From Paenibacillus auburnensis (GTDB lineage: Bacteria; Bacillota; Bacilli; Paenibacillales; Paenibacillaceae): a DNA stretch of 64,000 nucleotides. Below, one piece after another: positions 1 to 10,457 of this stretch. A program made the position numbers and the translations under genes. Below the pieces are notes generated by a model. That model saw only the letters and a program-made list of their open reading frames with translations. It was not told the origin of the DNA and did not search any database. The stretch spans positions 1 to 64,000 of the forward strand of contig NZ_CAKMMG010000004.1 in the NCBI RefSeq assembly GCF_927798115.1. Direction: 5' to 3'. The first letter of the stretch is position 1, and each line of letters starts with the position of its first letter.

Positions 1-208
1 GCCTTTCATCCTCTTCTCATGAGAGAAAAGGAATTATCCGGTATTAGCTACCGTTTCCGGTAGTTATCCCAGTCTGAGGGGTAGGTTGCCTACGTGTTAC
101 TCACCCGTCCGCCGCTAAGCTCATCCCGAAGGATAAGCTCCGCTCGACTTGCATGTATTAGGCACGCCGCCAGCGTTCGTCCTGAGCCAGGATCAAACTC
201 TCCAAATT
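1..208 (-). rRNA. rrs: 16S ribosomal RNA, 5' end (partial)
   Basis: The complement of 181-200 is the universal bacterial 16S start sequence (GAGTTTGATCCTGGCTCAG). Further into the gene come the conserved GACGAACGCTGGCGGC region and GGCGGACGGGTGAGTAACAC. By alignment with the usual 16S start, the mature 5' end lies near 208. The gene runs leftwards off the window, so only about the first 200 nt (through the V1 region and into V2) are present. The V1 loop and the following GTAGGCAACCT segment look like Paenibacillus, from memory of those sequences. Confidence 0.97.
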
Positions 209-291
209 GATATTTAGAAAGAGCGATTGCTCATTTTGAAACTGACGATTCATTAAATGAATCTTGTAAAAATTAACGCGTTCCATTTGTT

Positions 292-306
292 CAGTTTTCA
301 AAGAAC
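292..306 (-). promoter_or_regulatory. boxA-like antitermination element in the rRNA leader
   Basis: Read on the minus strand, the leader contains GTTCTTTGAAAACTG about 85 nt before the mature 16S end. This matches the boxA-type element of Bacillus rRNA leaders, which recruits NusB/NusE antitermination factors. It lies between the promoters at 350-463 and the 16S gene, as expected. Confidence 0.7.
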
Positions 307-349
307 TTGCTCCCGGCGTTTCAACTTTAGTCTCTCGCACAGGAATTAG

Positions 350-379
350 ATCATATCATGTTTCTTTATTACTTGTCAA
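350..379 (-). promoter_or_regulatory. rRNA promoter, proximal (sigma-A type)
   Basis: On the minus strand there is TTGACA (379-374), an 18-nt spacer and TATGAT (355-350). The -35 is a perfect consensus and the -10 matches 5 of 6. It lies about 140 nt upstream of the mature 16S start and reads towards it. Confidence 0.8.
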
Positions 380-434
380 CTTATTTTTTTCTCAGCCAAT
401 CACTCGGCGTTGATGTCTCATAAGCACAAGAGAT

Positions 435-463
435 AATATATCATGCTGGGCTGATGTTTGCAA
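435..463 (-). promoter_or_regulatory. rRNA promoter, distal (sigma-A type)
   Basis: On the minus strand there is TTGCAA (463-458), a 17-nt spacer and TATATT (440-435). It lies 85 nt upstream of the proximal promoter. Paired tandem promoters are the usual arrangement for rRNA operons in Bacillales. Confidence 0.65.
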
Positions 464-611
464 GCTTTTTTTGCAAAATAATAATCCGGTGTATATTTGG
501 CCTATCCGGGGCACAAATTGAGTTCCATAACGCTTTAGTTGTGGCTAAAATAGGATTTATTGAATCCCCTCAGATTCGTTCCTATTATTATCAGCTTGGA
601 AAGGAGTTCAG

Positions 612-1874
612 ATGAACAGTAATAGTAACTATCCCGCGGACACTCCCTCGCCTGTTTTGGAAGTCCAGGAGCAACGCAATCTGCAGCAGGCCACCATCTA
701 CAGGATTCTGCTGGCTGTCAGCTTTGTTCATTTATTCAATGATTCCATTCAGGCGCTTATTCCGGCAATGTTTCCTACGCTAAAGGATAATCTGCTGTTG
801 TCCTTCAGCCAGGTGGGCTGGATTGCTTTTGCCTTAAACATCACCTCTTCGGTGATCCAGCCGGTGATCGGTTATGCGGCCGACCGCAAACCCCGCCCGA
901 TCCTCCTGCCGCTTGGCATGTGCTGTACGTTCGCCGGGGTGTTCCTTTTAGCTTTTGCAAACAATTATGCTCTGGTAATCTTCTCTGTCATGCTCGTAGG
1001 GTTCGGGTCGGCAGCCTTCCACCCGGAAGGGATGCGCGTCGCTCACATGGCGGCAGGCCAGCGCAAAGGACTCTCCCAGTCGATCTTCCAGGTAGGCGGT
1101 AACGCCGGACAATCGTTAGGACCTTTGCTCATGAAGTGGGTGTTCATTCCATTCGGACAGATTGGTGCGCTCGGGTTCACGGTTTTCGCCGCTGCCGGAA
1201 TCGCCGTTCAGACCTATGTGGCCAGGTGGTACCGTGAAATGCTGAATGCCGGGTACACGTTCCGTAAAAAGTCCTCCGGAGGCACAATTGATCCCGCCCG
1301 CCGTAAAAGCATCCTGCTTGCCACAGTTATTCTCGTCTTTATCGTATTTGTCCGTTCCTGGTATGGCGCCTCCATCGGCGGATATTATGCTTTCTACTTA
1401 ATGGATAATTACGGAATGAAGCTGGATGATGCCCAAGTCTACATCTTTATATATCTAGCAGCAGGAGCCGTTGGTACTTTTTTTGGCGGCCCGCTTGCTG
1501 ACCGTTTCGGACGGCGTAATCTTATTCTGATCTCCATGGTAGGTACGGTGCCGTTTGCGCTTGCGCTGCCTTTTGTGAATCATTTCTGGGCTGCAGTTCT
1601 TCTCGTAATCTCCGGCTTTGTACTGCTGTCCAGCTTTTCGGTAACAGTAATCTATGCGCAGATGCTGTACCCTGGCAATATCGGCACAGTCTCAGGGCTT
1701 ATTACCGGTCTGGCTTTTGGACTTGGCGGCATCGGCTCTGTAGTAATCGGTGAGCTCATTGACCGGATTGGCATCACAACAGTATTCGTAGCCTGCGGTT
1801 TCCTTCCGCTGCTCGGTCTACTTGCGCTCCTGCTGCCTGGTGATAAAAAGCTGGAGCAATGGGCGGCTGAATAG
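612..1874 (+). CDS. MFS exporter, fosmidomycin-resistance (Fsr) type
   Basis: 420 aa, about twelve hydrophobic segments after a short polar N-terminus. It has the major-facilitator loop motif between helices 2 and 3 (GYAADRKPRP, about residues 98-107) and a repeat in the second half (GPLADRFGRR, about 297-306). The N-terminal pattern SFVHLFNDSIQALIPAMFP is typical of the Fsr family, so drug or small-molecule efflux at the cytoplasmic membrane is likely; the real substrate is unknown. A strong ribosome binding site (AAAGGAG) precedes the ATG. It is a single-gene unit: the divergent rRNA operon lies upstream and a terminator follows at 1906-1944. Confidence 0.85.
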   Translation: MNSNSNYPADTPSPVLEVQEQRNLQQATIYRILLAVSFVHLFNDSIQALIPAMFPTLKDNLLLSFSQVGWIAFALNITSSVIQPVIGYAADRKPRPILLPLGMCCTFAGVFLLAFANNYALVIFSVMLVGFGSAAFHPEGMRVAHMAAGQRKGLSQSIFQVGGNAGQSLGPLLMKWVFIPFGQIGALGFTVFAAAGIAVQTYVARWYREMLNAGYTFRKKSSGGTIDPARRKSILLATVILVFIVFVRSWYGASIGGYYAFYLMDNYGMKLDDAQVYIFIYLAAGAVGTFFGGPLADRFGRRNLILISMVGTVPFALALPFVNHFWAAVLLVISGFVLLSSFSVTVIYAQMLYPGNIGTVSGLITGLAFGLGGIGSVVIGELIDRIGITTVFVACGFLPLLGLLALLLPGDKKLEQWAAE

Positions 1875-1905
1875 CTGCGAATCTTCTTTTTACAAGTTAC
1901 CTTAT

Positions 1906-1945
1906 AAGGCCCATCCTTCTCAAAACCGGGATTGATGGGCTTTTT
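1906..1945 (+). terminator. Rho-independent terminator after the MFS gene
   Basis: AAGGCCCATC at 1906-1915 pairs with GATGGGCTTT at 1934-1943, and the stem is followed by a T run. It lies 30 nt after the stop codon. Confidence 0.75.
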
Positions 1946-2071
1946 GGCACATTCTAAATCGGCGGCAGGCCTGCTGAATAGGAAAATTATTCAACCGCTG
2001 TTTTTTGCGGTACAATTAATTCAAACTTGAAATAACCAATACAGCTCCGGAGGCTTGAGGAGGGATAACGC

Positions 2072-3346
2072 TTGAACAAGATATTGGGAAATATCCGCAA
2101 AGGGTACGGAAAAAAGCTGGTCTCGATTCATATGTGGAATGCATGGCTGGTGCTGTTTCTGGCTCTGAGCGGACTGCTGCTGGTGGGCGGCTTCTGGCGA
2201 GAATTGCTGGGCGAAGGCAGAGTGTGGCTAAAATGGGCTCATATCGCTTTTGGACTGGTTCTGCTTATTCCGGTCATTTATTATTTGCTGCTCGCCGCCA
2301 AGCATTGGAAGAGGCTCCAGGGAAAAACCGCCCAAAAGACAAACGTAATCTTCGTGCTCATTCTCCTTGTCGGCTGGATTGTATCCGGTATTGTGCTGTG
2401 GCAATTCAGACTTGCCGGACCTAGGGCCGCCAATATGGCGCTTTTGGTCCATGACCTCCTCACCTGGATTGGGCTTCCTGTGATTATCTATCACTCCATT
2501 ACCCGGGTTAAATGGCTGAAGGAGCCTAAGAAGCGTTCTGTCGTCCCTGAACTGGATACTGGCAAGAATGGGGGCGCTTCGGGCGGGCAGCAACGTCCTG
2601 CGGCTACCGGTGGACCCCAGCCTGTGTATACGCGGCGCGGATTCATTAAGCTTGCAGTGGGAGCCGGTCTCGCGATAACGGTCGGCCCCACCTTTGTGAG
2701 GTGGATCGGCAAGTCGCTTCAGCTTCCCGGGTCTGCAGACTATGCCGCCAATAACGCCAATGCCCTGCTACCGGATCCCGTGCCGCTGGCTGACTCCTCC
2801 CCGCCGATAGGCGGCGGTGCCGAGGGGAACTTCCGGGTGTATACCGTAACGGACATTCCCGCCTTCGATAACTCCAACTGGTCGTTTACAATCAACGGTC
2901 TGGTAGATAAGACCTTCACCTGGAACTGGGAAGAGTTCGTCAAGCTGCAGCGTGAGGTGCAGGTCAGTGATTTTCACTGCGTCACCGGCTGGTCCGTCTA
3001 TAAAAACACATGGGAGGGCCTCCCTCTCTACAAACTGCTCGATATGGCCGGCGTACAAAACAAAGCCTCTACAGTTAAGTTCTATTCCGGCGACGGTGTT
3101 TATACCGACTCTCTTACGCTTGCTCAAGCCCGGATGGAGGACGTGATGGTAGCGGTTATGCATGACGGGCAGCCCATCCCTAATCAGCTGGGTGGACCGG
3201 TACGCCTGATTACTCCGCAAATGTATGCTTACAAATCAGTCAAATGGCTGAACCGGATCGAGTTAATCGAAGAAGATCATGTCGGATACTGGGAACAGCG
3301 GGGTTATGATAAGGACGCCTGGGTGCCCGGTGCGAAACGGGTATAA
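2072..3346 (+). CDS. Membrane-anchored molybdopterin oxidoreductase (sulfite-oxidase/YedY-like fusion)
   Basis: 424 aa. Residues 1-150 form about four membrane helices with several histidines (H20, H57, H78, H127, H141) that could ligate b-type haem. A Gly/Pro/Gln-rich linker follows (about 160-185). A twin-arginine-like motif plus hydrophobic stretch (TRRGFIKLAVGAG, 187-199) comes next, then a sulfite-oxidase-type Moco domain (about 255-410) with the conserved cysteine in DFHCVTGWS (C303). It therefore looks like a cytochrome-b anchor fused to an extracytoplasmic Moco enzyme; the substrate cannot be read from sequence. The start is TTG, chosen because GAGGAGG lies 7-8 nt upstream. It is a monocistron ending at the terminator near 3400. 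Confidence 0.82.
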   Translation: MNKILGNIRKGYGKKLVSIHMWNAWLVLFLALSGLLLVGGFWRELLGEGRVWLKWAHIAFGLVLLIPVIYYLLLAAKHWKRLQGKTAQKTNVIFVLILLVGWIVSGIVLWQFRLAGPRAANMALLVHDLLTWIGLPVIIYHSITRVKWLKEPKKRSVVPELDTGKNGGASGGQQRPAATGGPQPVYTRRGFIKLAVGAGLAITVGPTFVRWIGKSLQLPGSADYAANNANALLPDPVPLADSSPPIGGGAEGNFRVYTVTDIPAFDNSNWSFTINGLVDKTFTWNWEEFVKLQREVQVSDFHCVTGWSVYKNTWEGLPLYKLLDMAGVQNKASTVKFYSGDGVYTDSLTLAQARMEDVMVAVMHDGQPIPNQLGGPVRLITPQMYAYKSVKWLNRIELIEEDHVGYWEQRGYDKDAWVPGAKRV

Positions 3347-3382
3347 CTGCTGCGAGCTTCATTTGCGTAGTTTGAAATGCAC

Positions 3383-3421
3383 AAAAGCCTTCTTTCCCGT
3401 CAGGGGCAAGAAGGCTTTTAT
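3383..3421. terminator. Bidirectional terminator between convergent genes
   Basis: AAAAGCCTTCTT (3383-3394) pairs perfectly with AAGAAGGCTTTT (3408-3419), with a T-rich flank on both strands. It lies between the Moco gene (plus) and the lipoprotein gene (minus) and can serve both. Confidence 0.85.
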
Positions 3422-3431
3422 AGTTTGAGTA

Positions 3432-4364
3432 TTATAGGCTTTTAAAGGACGCATCGTACAGGCGGAACATGGTTTTGTAGCCTGACTCGTCAATCTTGAT
3501 TCCGACATCCAGGCGTCCCGAAATTTCCAAAGGGCCCGAGGTATAGCGCAGCTTGCTTCCTTCAGGCACAAACACAATCATAATCTTGTTCCAGTAGGTC
3601 TCATCGCCGTTATCGAACGGGCATTCTGCACCCGGCTCCGGAATGAGCAGAAACCAGTTCTTCTCAAAGGAAAGGACTTCACCCATAAAGCCTTTTATCG
3701 TAACCTTGCTGCCGGTAAGATCCCAGAAACGCTCAGAGGGGCGGGTCTGGTCACTGCCGTCAAAAAAACCGTTCCAATCAATGTTTGTATTCCCTGCGGA
3801 AGATCCCACTTCTTGCTTCGGCACATTTGCAGGCTGGGACGGGCTCGCTACCGTGACGGAGCTAGCTTTCGCAGATTCCGTTTCGGTGCTGTCCTTCCCC
3901 GCATCCTTGGCCTCTGCCGAATTAGCACCATATGTAGGAGCAGAAGATGTAGCGCCAGGGATTGAGCCTGCAATCTTCTTGGCAGGCTTCTGTGTAACGG
4001 CCGCTGCAGATGTAAAAGGTTTAGCCGAAGGCTTGGACGTAGCCGGCACATTGTTTTCAGCGGCTGTAGCTGTGGCTTCGGATGGCACTGCAGCTTGAGC
4101 CTCAGCTTTGGCAGGGCCGGGAGTGACAGGCGCGGTTTCTACTGCCGGAGAGTTCTCCGCCGCAGGAGAGACTTCTGCAGAAGCTTGCGGAGCAGCAGTC
4201 TCCTTAGCAGCCGCCAATATGTCAGAGCCGCCTGAAGCTTCTGCCACGGCAGCAAAGGATTCTCCGCTGCCTTCATCTGCCTTGTCCTGACCGCATGCCT
4301 GAAGCAGCAGCATACAGATAACGGCTGCCGACATCAGGATCAGTCTTCCCTGTAATCGTATCAA
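3432..4364 (-). CDS. Lipoprotein with Ala/Pro/Ser-rich linker and DUF3299-like C-terminal domain
   Basis: 310 aa. The signal peptide ends in the lipobox LLQAC, making C24 the likely lipidated residue. Residues about 30-200 are low complexity, rich in Ala, Pro, Ser, Thr and Glu, and look like a wall-spanning tether. The C-terminal part (about 205-310: FWDLTGSKVTIKGFM, then FLLIPEPGAECPF) resembles DUF3299 proteins, judged by eye. It is the last gene of a three-gene minus-strand unit with an FtsX permease and an ATPase. Families like this accompany metal-responsive ABC systems such as Vibrio Zrg, so a role in binding metal or supporting the permease at the outer face of the membrane is inferred. 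Confidence 0.7.
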   Translation of the reverse strand: MIRLQGRLILMSAAVICMLLLQACGQDKADEGSGESFAAVAEASGGSDILAAAKETAAPQASAEVSPAAENSPAVETAPVTPGPAKAEAQAAVPSEATATAAENNVPATSKPSAKPFTSAAAVTQKPAKKIAGSIPGATSSAPTYGANSAEAKDAGKDSTETESAKASSVTVASPSQPANVPKQEVGSSAGNTNIDWNGFFDGSDQTRPSERFWDLTGSKVTIKGFMGEVLSFEKNWFLLIPEPGAECPFDNGDETYWNKIMIVFVPEGSKLRYTSGPLEISGRLDVGIKIDESGYKTMFRLYDASFKSL

Positions 4365-4377
4365 GTGTATGTCCCTC

Positions 4378-5625
4378 CTATGATTTGAACAAAGCGAGCG
4401 GATGCATCCGGTACATCCGGAAGGCCGGTCCCAACGAGGACAGCAAACCTATGGAGAGCGCGCCTGCAACAATGAGCCAATGCTCCGGTGTCCAATGATA
4501 AGGCTCTATCTGGATACCTGCCTGTGCGAATAACGCATCCTTCAGCAGATAAGCTCCGAGATGGCCGAGCAGCAGACCGAATATGAGTCCGGCAGCCGTC
4601 ACCAGAAGACCTTCGCTGGTTAATGTCAGCCATACATAAGCCCTGGATTTTCCGAGAAGACGTAAAAGTCCTACATCCTTGGTACGCTCCCCGACAGCTG
4701 CAATCAGAGACAACAAAATCGCAATGCCGGCCAGCAGCACACAGATAGCCGTCAGCACGCTTAGAAGCCTGGATCCCTGATCTACCGCATTCAGTACATC
4801 TGAGACCGCCTTGCTTGTATAAGCCGCCTGAACCCCATTGCTTCCATCGAGTGCCTGCTTCAGATCGTGTGCCCCCAACAGACTGGCCGGTTTGACCAGC
4901 ACCGCCGTAATCTCCCGATCCTCAGGTGCAAGTTCATGTACGGCCCAGGCGTAGTCCACGGTTGTAAATACGGCACGGTCATCCGGGGTGTGGAGTTCAG
5001 GGAGAATGCCTGCTACGGTGTAGTGGAAGCTCTCATGGGCATGTTCTTCATCATGTTCTTCATCGTGCTCTCCAGCCACATGATTCTCTCCATGCTCTGC
5101 TTCTGCTGATTCGTGGGCCTCTTCCTGCACAAGCCCGTGCGCCCCCGAAAAGGTATCGCCTACCTTCAGTCCCAGAGACTCGGCGACATACGCGCCAACA
5201 ATGGTTTCACCGGTACGGTTATACATAACACCTTCCTGCAGCTTGCTGTCCCCATAGCGGGTAAAGAAATAACCGGAATCCATCCCGACGATCGGGAACC
5301 CCTTGAAATTGTCACCTGTTGTCATGGCAAAGGCCTGATCGACGGATTTATCCTGCTTCGCCTGATCCAAAACGGCAAGCGGAATATTTCCGGTTGGCGC
5401 ACCGATATGGTAAAAGGTATTTAGCACAAGCTGAGTCTCACTGCCTGCAGCGCCAATGACAAGGTCAAATGGACCATAGCCTTTTTTGGCACCCTGCTCC
5501 ACGCTCTCACGGGACAAAGTCAGCAGAACAATAAAAGCAACCGTAATGGCAACCGCACATACGGTAAGCAAGGATAAGAACTGCCGGTGCAGCACGTTCC
5601 GGAGAGTCAGTCTGAACAGACTCAT
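4378..5625 (-). CDS. FtsX/MacB-type ABC permease with a His/Glu-rich extracellular loop
   Basis: 415 aa. One helix near residues 15-37, a large extracytoplasmic domain (about 40-275), then three helices in the last third, the standard FtsX/MacB topology. The extracellular domain carries a striking acidic, histidine-rich stretch (residues 163-201, nine His and many Glu/Asp), a plausible Zn2+ or other metal-binding loop. Its ATG overlaps the end of the upstream ATPase gene by 4 nt, so the two are translationally coupled and form one transporter. Such permeases often move lipoproteins or gate mechanically rather than import solutes. Metal homeostasis is inferred from the loop and the neighbouring lipoprotein. 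Confidence 0.82.
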   Translation of the reverse strand: MSLFRLTLRNVLHRQFLSLLTVCAVAITVAFIVLLTLSRESVEQGAKKGYGPFDLVIGAAGSETQLVLNTFYHIGAPTGNIPLAVLDQAKQDKSVDQAFAMTTGDNFKGFPIVGMDSGYFFTRYGDSKLQEGVMYNRTGETIVGAYVAESLGLKVGDTFSGAHGLVQEEAHESAEAEHGENHVAGEHDEEHDEEHAHESFHYTVAGILPELHTPDDRAVFTTVDYAWAVHELAPEDREITAVLVKPASLLGAHDLKQALDGSNGVQAAYTSKAVSDVLNAVDQGSRLLSVLTAICVLLAGIAILLSLIAAVGERTKDVGLLRLLGKSRAYVWLTLTSEGLLVTAAGLIFGLLLGHLGAYLLKDALFAQAGIQIEPYHWTPEHWLIVAGALSIGLLSSLGPAFRMYRMHPLALFKS

Positions 5626-6341
5626 ATCGTTACCTCTTCTCTTTTCACGCGGAGAACCCTCTGCTCAGGTGATGCCTCACGGCGCACTTGATTGATATCC
5701 TGAATGTTCAGACAGTGCGGAAAGCGGTCCGCCATGTTAAGGTCGTGAGTTACAACGATTAAGGTATGTCCATGGGCTTCGCTTAAATCCAGCAAAAGCG
5801 AGGAAATCTCGTCCGCTGTCTCCCAATCCAGACTGCCTGTAGGCTCATCCGCCAGCAGAAGCGGCGGCTGATTAACCAGTGCCCGTACAATCGCGACCCG
5901 CTGCTGCTGGCCGCGTGACAGCTGCGACGGCAGATGCTGGCCTCTATCGGAGAGCCCCACCTGCTCCAGCCAATAGTCAACCACCTGTTTTCTCTCCTTG
6001 CGCGAAAGCCGGGAATTCATCGCAATCTCAACATTCTGCCTGGCTGTCAGTGAAGGAATGAGATGAAAGTCTTGTAGCACATAGCCGATAGAGGAAGCAC
6101 GGAAGGCATCGCGCTTCGCCTCTGCCAAACTGTGAAGCGGCTGGCCGTTCACCACTATTTCACCGCTGTCTGCCCGCAGGATTCCGCTAACCAGATGCAG
6201 AAGCGTGCTTTTACCGGACCCGCTGGGTCCGGTAATGGCTACACGCTCTCCTTTTTCTACTGTCCACTCGGGTATATCCAGGATCCGCACAACTCTTCCG
6301 TCGACTTTAAATTGTTTCTTCAAATCTCGAATTTGGAGCAA
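5622..6341 (-). CDS. ABC transporter ATPase, LolD/MacB family
   Basis: 239 aa. Walker A GPSGSGKS (38-45), signature LSRGQQQ (141-147), Walker B LLLADEP (161-167) and the switch histidine in VVTHD (H199) are all intact. The sequence belongs to the LolD/MacB/FtsE-like group that pairs with FtsX-type permeases, and the permease follows with a 4-nt overlap. It energises the putative metal-linked system with the permease and lipoprotein. The alkaline phosphatase gene ends 11 nt upstream on the same strand, so read-through from the phosphatase promoter is possible. Confidence 0.9.
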   Translation of the reverse strand: MLQIRDLKKQFKVDGRVVRILDIPEWTVEKGERVAITGPSGSGKSTLLHLVSGILRADSGEIVVNGQPLHSLAEAKRDAFRASSIGYVLQDFHLIPSLTARQNVEIAMNSRLSRKERKQVVDYWLEQVGLSDRGQHLPSQLSRGQQQRVAIVRALVNQPPLLLADEPTGSLDWETADEISSLLLDLSEAHGHTLIVVTHDLNMADRFPHCLNIQDINQVRREASPEQRVLRVKREEVTI

Positions 6342-6352
6342 TCAGGCCACTC

Positions 6353-8074
6353 CTATCTCAATATGATCCGTTCGGACAAAGCATCCCAGGTTAAGGTTGT
6401 GCCCTTCAGCTGACTGAATGCGTTGAGCGGGAGATACAGTACGCCATTATCAACATCAATTGTATAAGCTGCTGTTTTGCCGTTCAGCTTGGCTGTTTTG
6501 TCCGTCAGGTTAACCTCAATGGTATTCTTCGCAAGGCTCAGCTTCACAGTAGCTGTATCCCCTTTGTAAGTTCCCCCAAGTGCTTTGGCCAGTGCCCCGG
6601 CCGGATAGAGTACCTCGTTGTCACGGCTGACTTTAAACTTAGGATACAAATATTTGGACTGCAGCTCTGCTGAGCTCTTCTCCAAATTCAGACCCAGGAT
6701 GCCTGCGCCCGCTTTTGCAATTTGCGTGTTGTCCACCTGACCCTTCACCTTGTCTGCGATTGGACCATACGCCCAGATTCCGACATCCACTGCAGAGTGC
6801 CCATGACCAGACCAGCCTACCAGGAGTCGCTTCGAAATCACTGCATTATACGCGCCTTCACGTTTATAAGAGGAACCGTCGCCATTCATAATCTGGGTAA
6901 CTTCCTCATCGGAAAGATCTGTAATCCATGTATTCGCCGTTACGATACTGCGGATCTCTTCCGGTGTCTGCGCTGCCTCAAGACTTGCTGCTAGGCTTTC
7001 GGAGGAGTGCTTTTGCTTGTTCCACAAATCGATGTTGATTTCGTAGATATTGTCGCGGGAGAGGGACAGGCCGCCTGTTTCATGGTCTGCTGTAACTACC
7101 ACGGAAGTGTTGCCGTTTTTCTTCGCAAATTCAATCGCCGTCTTAAATGCAGCATCAAAGTCGAGTGTCTCCTGAACAAGTGTAGGAAGATCGTTAGCAT
7201 GACCGGCATGGTCGATACGACCGCCTTCAATCATCATGACAAAGCCGTCTTTATCCGTAGACAAAATATTCAGCGCTTTGGAGGTCATTGCCGCCAGGCT
7301 CGGAATTTCCGCCGTACGATCCGGAACATAGGCAACATGCGAGCTGCCGAACAGGCCCAGAACCTTGGTGTTTTTGGAGGTGAGCGCATTTAAGGCTGAA
7401 GTGTTCTCGACCACAGTGTATCCTTTGGCTTTAAAATCAGGGAGGATGTTCTTGTCTGTACGTTTGCCCTTCTCATCCTTGGTCACAAAAAACTGCTTGC
7501 CGCCGCCCATGAGGACATCTACGCCGCTCTCCAGATACTGCGAGGCAATCGCTGATTCATTATCGCGGCTGCGGACATGGGAAGCGTAAACGGCTGGTGT
7601 GGCATGGGTGATGCGAGCCGTAGTTACAAGCCCGGTTGCCTTGCCGCTGCTCTCTGCAGCTTCAATAATGGAGGCAAACGGTTTGGATACATCCTCGTTG
7701 GACACACTGATGCCGGCATTGTATGTTTTATGGCCTGTAGCAAATGCAGTACCTGCTGAAGCGGAGTCTGTGACGATCCCGGAAACGACTTTCCCGCCGT
7801 CCTCTCCACGGTCTGCATATGTAGTTGCTTGTCCTACATAATATGGATCGATGTTCAGATGATTGACACCCTTGGTGTATTGCTGAAAATATCTTGCCGC
7901 AGAAACTTGTGCCGGACCCATACCGTCGCCAATCAGAACTATGAGGTTTTGAGACTGTGCCTTGGCTGTTCCCCCTGCTTTCGTTGTGCTTTGTGCTGCT
8001 CCGGCAAGGGTTGCCCCCGAAACTACAGCTGCAGCCAATCCTCCAAAAACGATGCCCTTCATAAGCTTCTTCAT
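6353..8074 (-). CDS. Secreted alkaline phosphatase with C-terminal stalk domain
   Basis: 573 aa. N-terminal signal peptide (about 1-27). The PhoA catalytic features are present: the metal-binding Asp in IGDGMG (D50), the phosphorylated serine in TDSAS (S104), and later metal ligands in DHAGH, ADHETGG and SGHGHS. It hydrolyses phosphate monoesters outside the cell. Residues about 475-573 are an extra module (VLYPAGALAKALGG, LYLPLNAFSQL) that resembles the copper-amine-oxidase N-terminal-like stalk domain common in Paenibacillus exoproteins. The ATG is preceded by GGAAGGGG. A possible two-unit PhoP box lies 52-68 bp upstream. Confidence 0.93.
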   Translation of the reverse strand: MKKLMKGIVFGGLAAAVVSGATLAGAAQSTTKAGGTAKAQSQNLIVLIGDGMGPAQVSAARYFQQYTKGVNHLNIDPYYVGQATTYADRGEDGGKVVSGIVTDSASAGTAFATGHKTYNAGISVSNEDVSKPFASIIEAAESSGKATGLVTTARITHATPAVYASHVRSRDNESAIASQYLESGVDVLMGGGKQFFVTKDEKGKRTDKNILPDFKAKGYTVVENTSALNALTSKNTKVLGLFGSSHVAYVPDRTAEIPSLAAMTSKALNILSTDKDGFVMMIEGGRIDHAGHANDLPTLVQETLDFDAAFKTAIEFAKKNGNTSVVVTADHETGGLSLSRDNIYEINIDLWNKQKHSSESLAASLEAAQTPEEIRSIVTANTWITDLSDEEVTQIMNGDGSSYKREGAYNAVISKRLLVGWSGHGHSAVDVGIWAYGPIADKVKGQVDNTQIAKAGAGILGLNLEKSSAELQSKYLYPKFKVSRDNEVLYPAGALAKALGGTYKGDTATVKLSLAKNTIEVNLTDKTAKLNGKTAAYTIDVDNGVLYLPLNAFSQLKGTTLTWDALSERIILR

Positions 8075-8125
8075 TGTGTACCCCTTCCTGGTTATATTGA
8101 TTCTTACCCAAGCTTACCTTGGAAA

Positions 8126-8142
8126 GGTTAACGAATTGTCAA
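8126..8142 (-). promoter_or_regulatory. Possible PhoP box upstream of alkaline phosphatase
   Basis: On the minus strand TTGACA (8142-8137) and TTAACC (8131-8126) are repeated with an exact 11-bp period, like the TT(A/C/T)ACA direct repeats bound by Bacillus PhoP. Only two units are convincing. The TTGACA has no good -10 at the right distance, which favours an operator over a plain -35. Confidence 0.35.
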
Positions 8143-8196
8143 AATAAGTAACGGGTTGTATTAAATTATCAGTTGCTCATATATTACTTCAACAAT

Positions 8197-8247
8197 GAAA
8201 AAAAGCCCTGCAACCCTTCGCTGCATAGCGAAGGGATCACAGGACTC
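8197..8247 (-). terminator. Rho-independent terminator of ligA
   Basis: Minus strand: ATCCCTTCGCT pairs with AGCGAAGGGT around an ATGC loop, extended by outer CCTG/CAGG pairs and followed by a run of seven T. It lies about 40 nt after the ligA stop. Confidence 0.85.
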
Positions 8248-8284
8248 TGTCCGTGGATTTGTATATTTACTAATCCTAGCCAGC

Positions 8285-10384
<2,100 letters not shown>

Positions 10385-10457
10385 CGTTCTATAGCATGTG
10401 AATGACACATCTACTACTCTTTATATTCTAAAAATGCATTCGCTATCCCTGGCCGGA

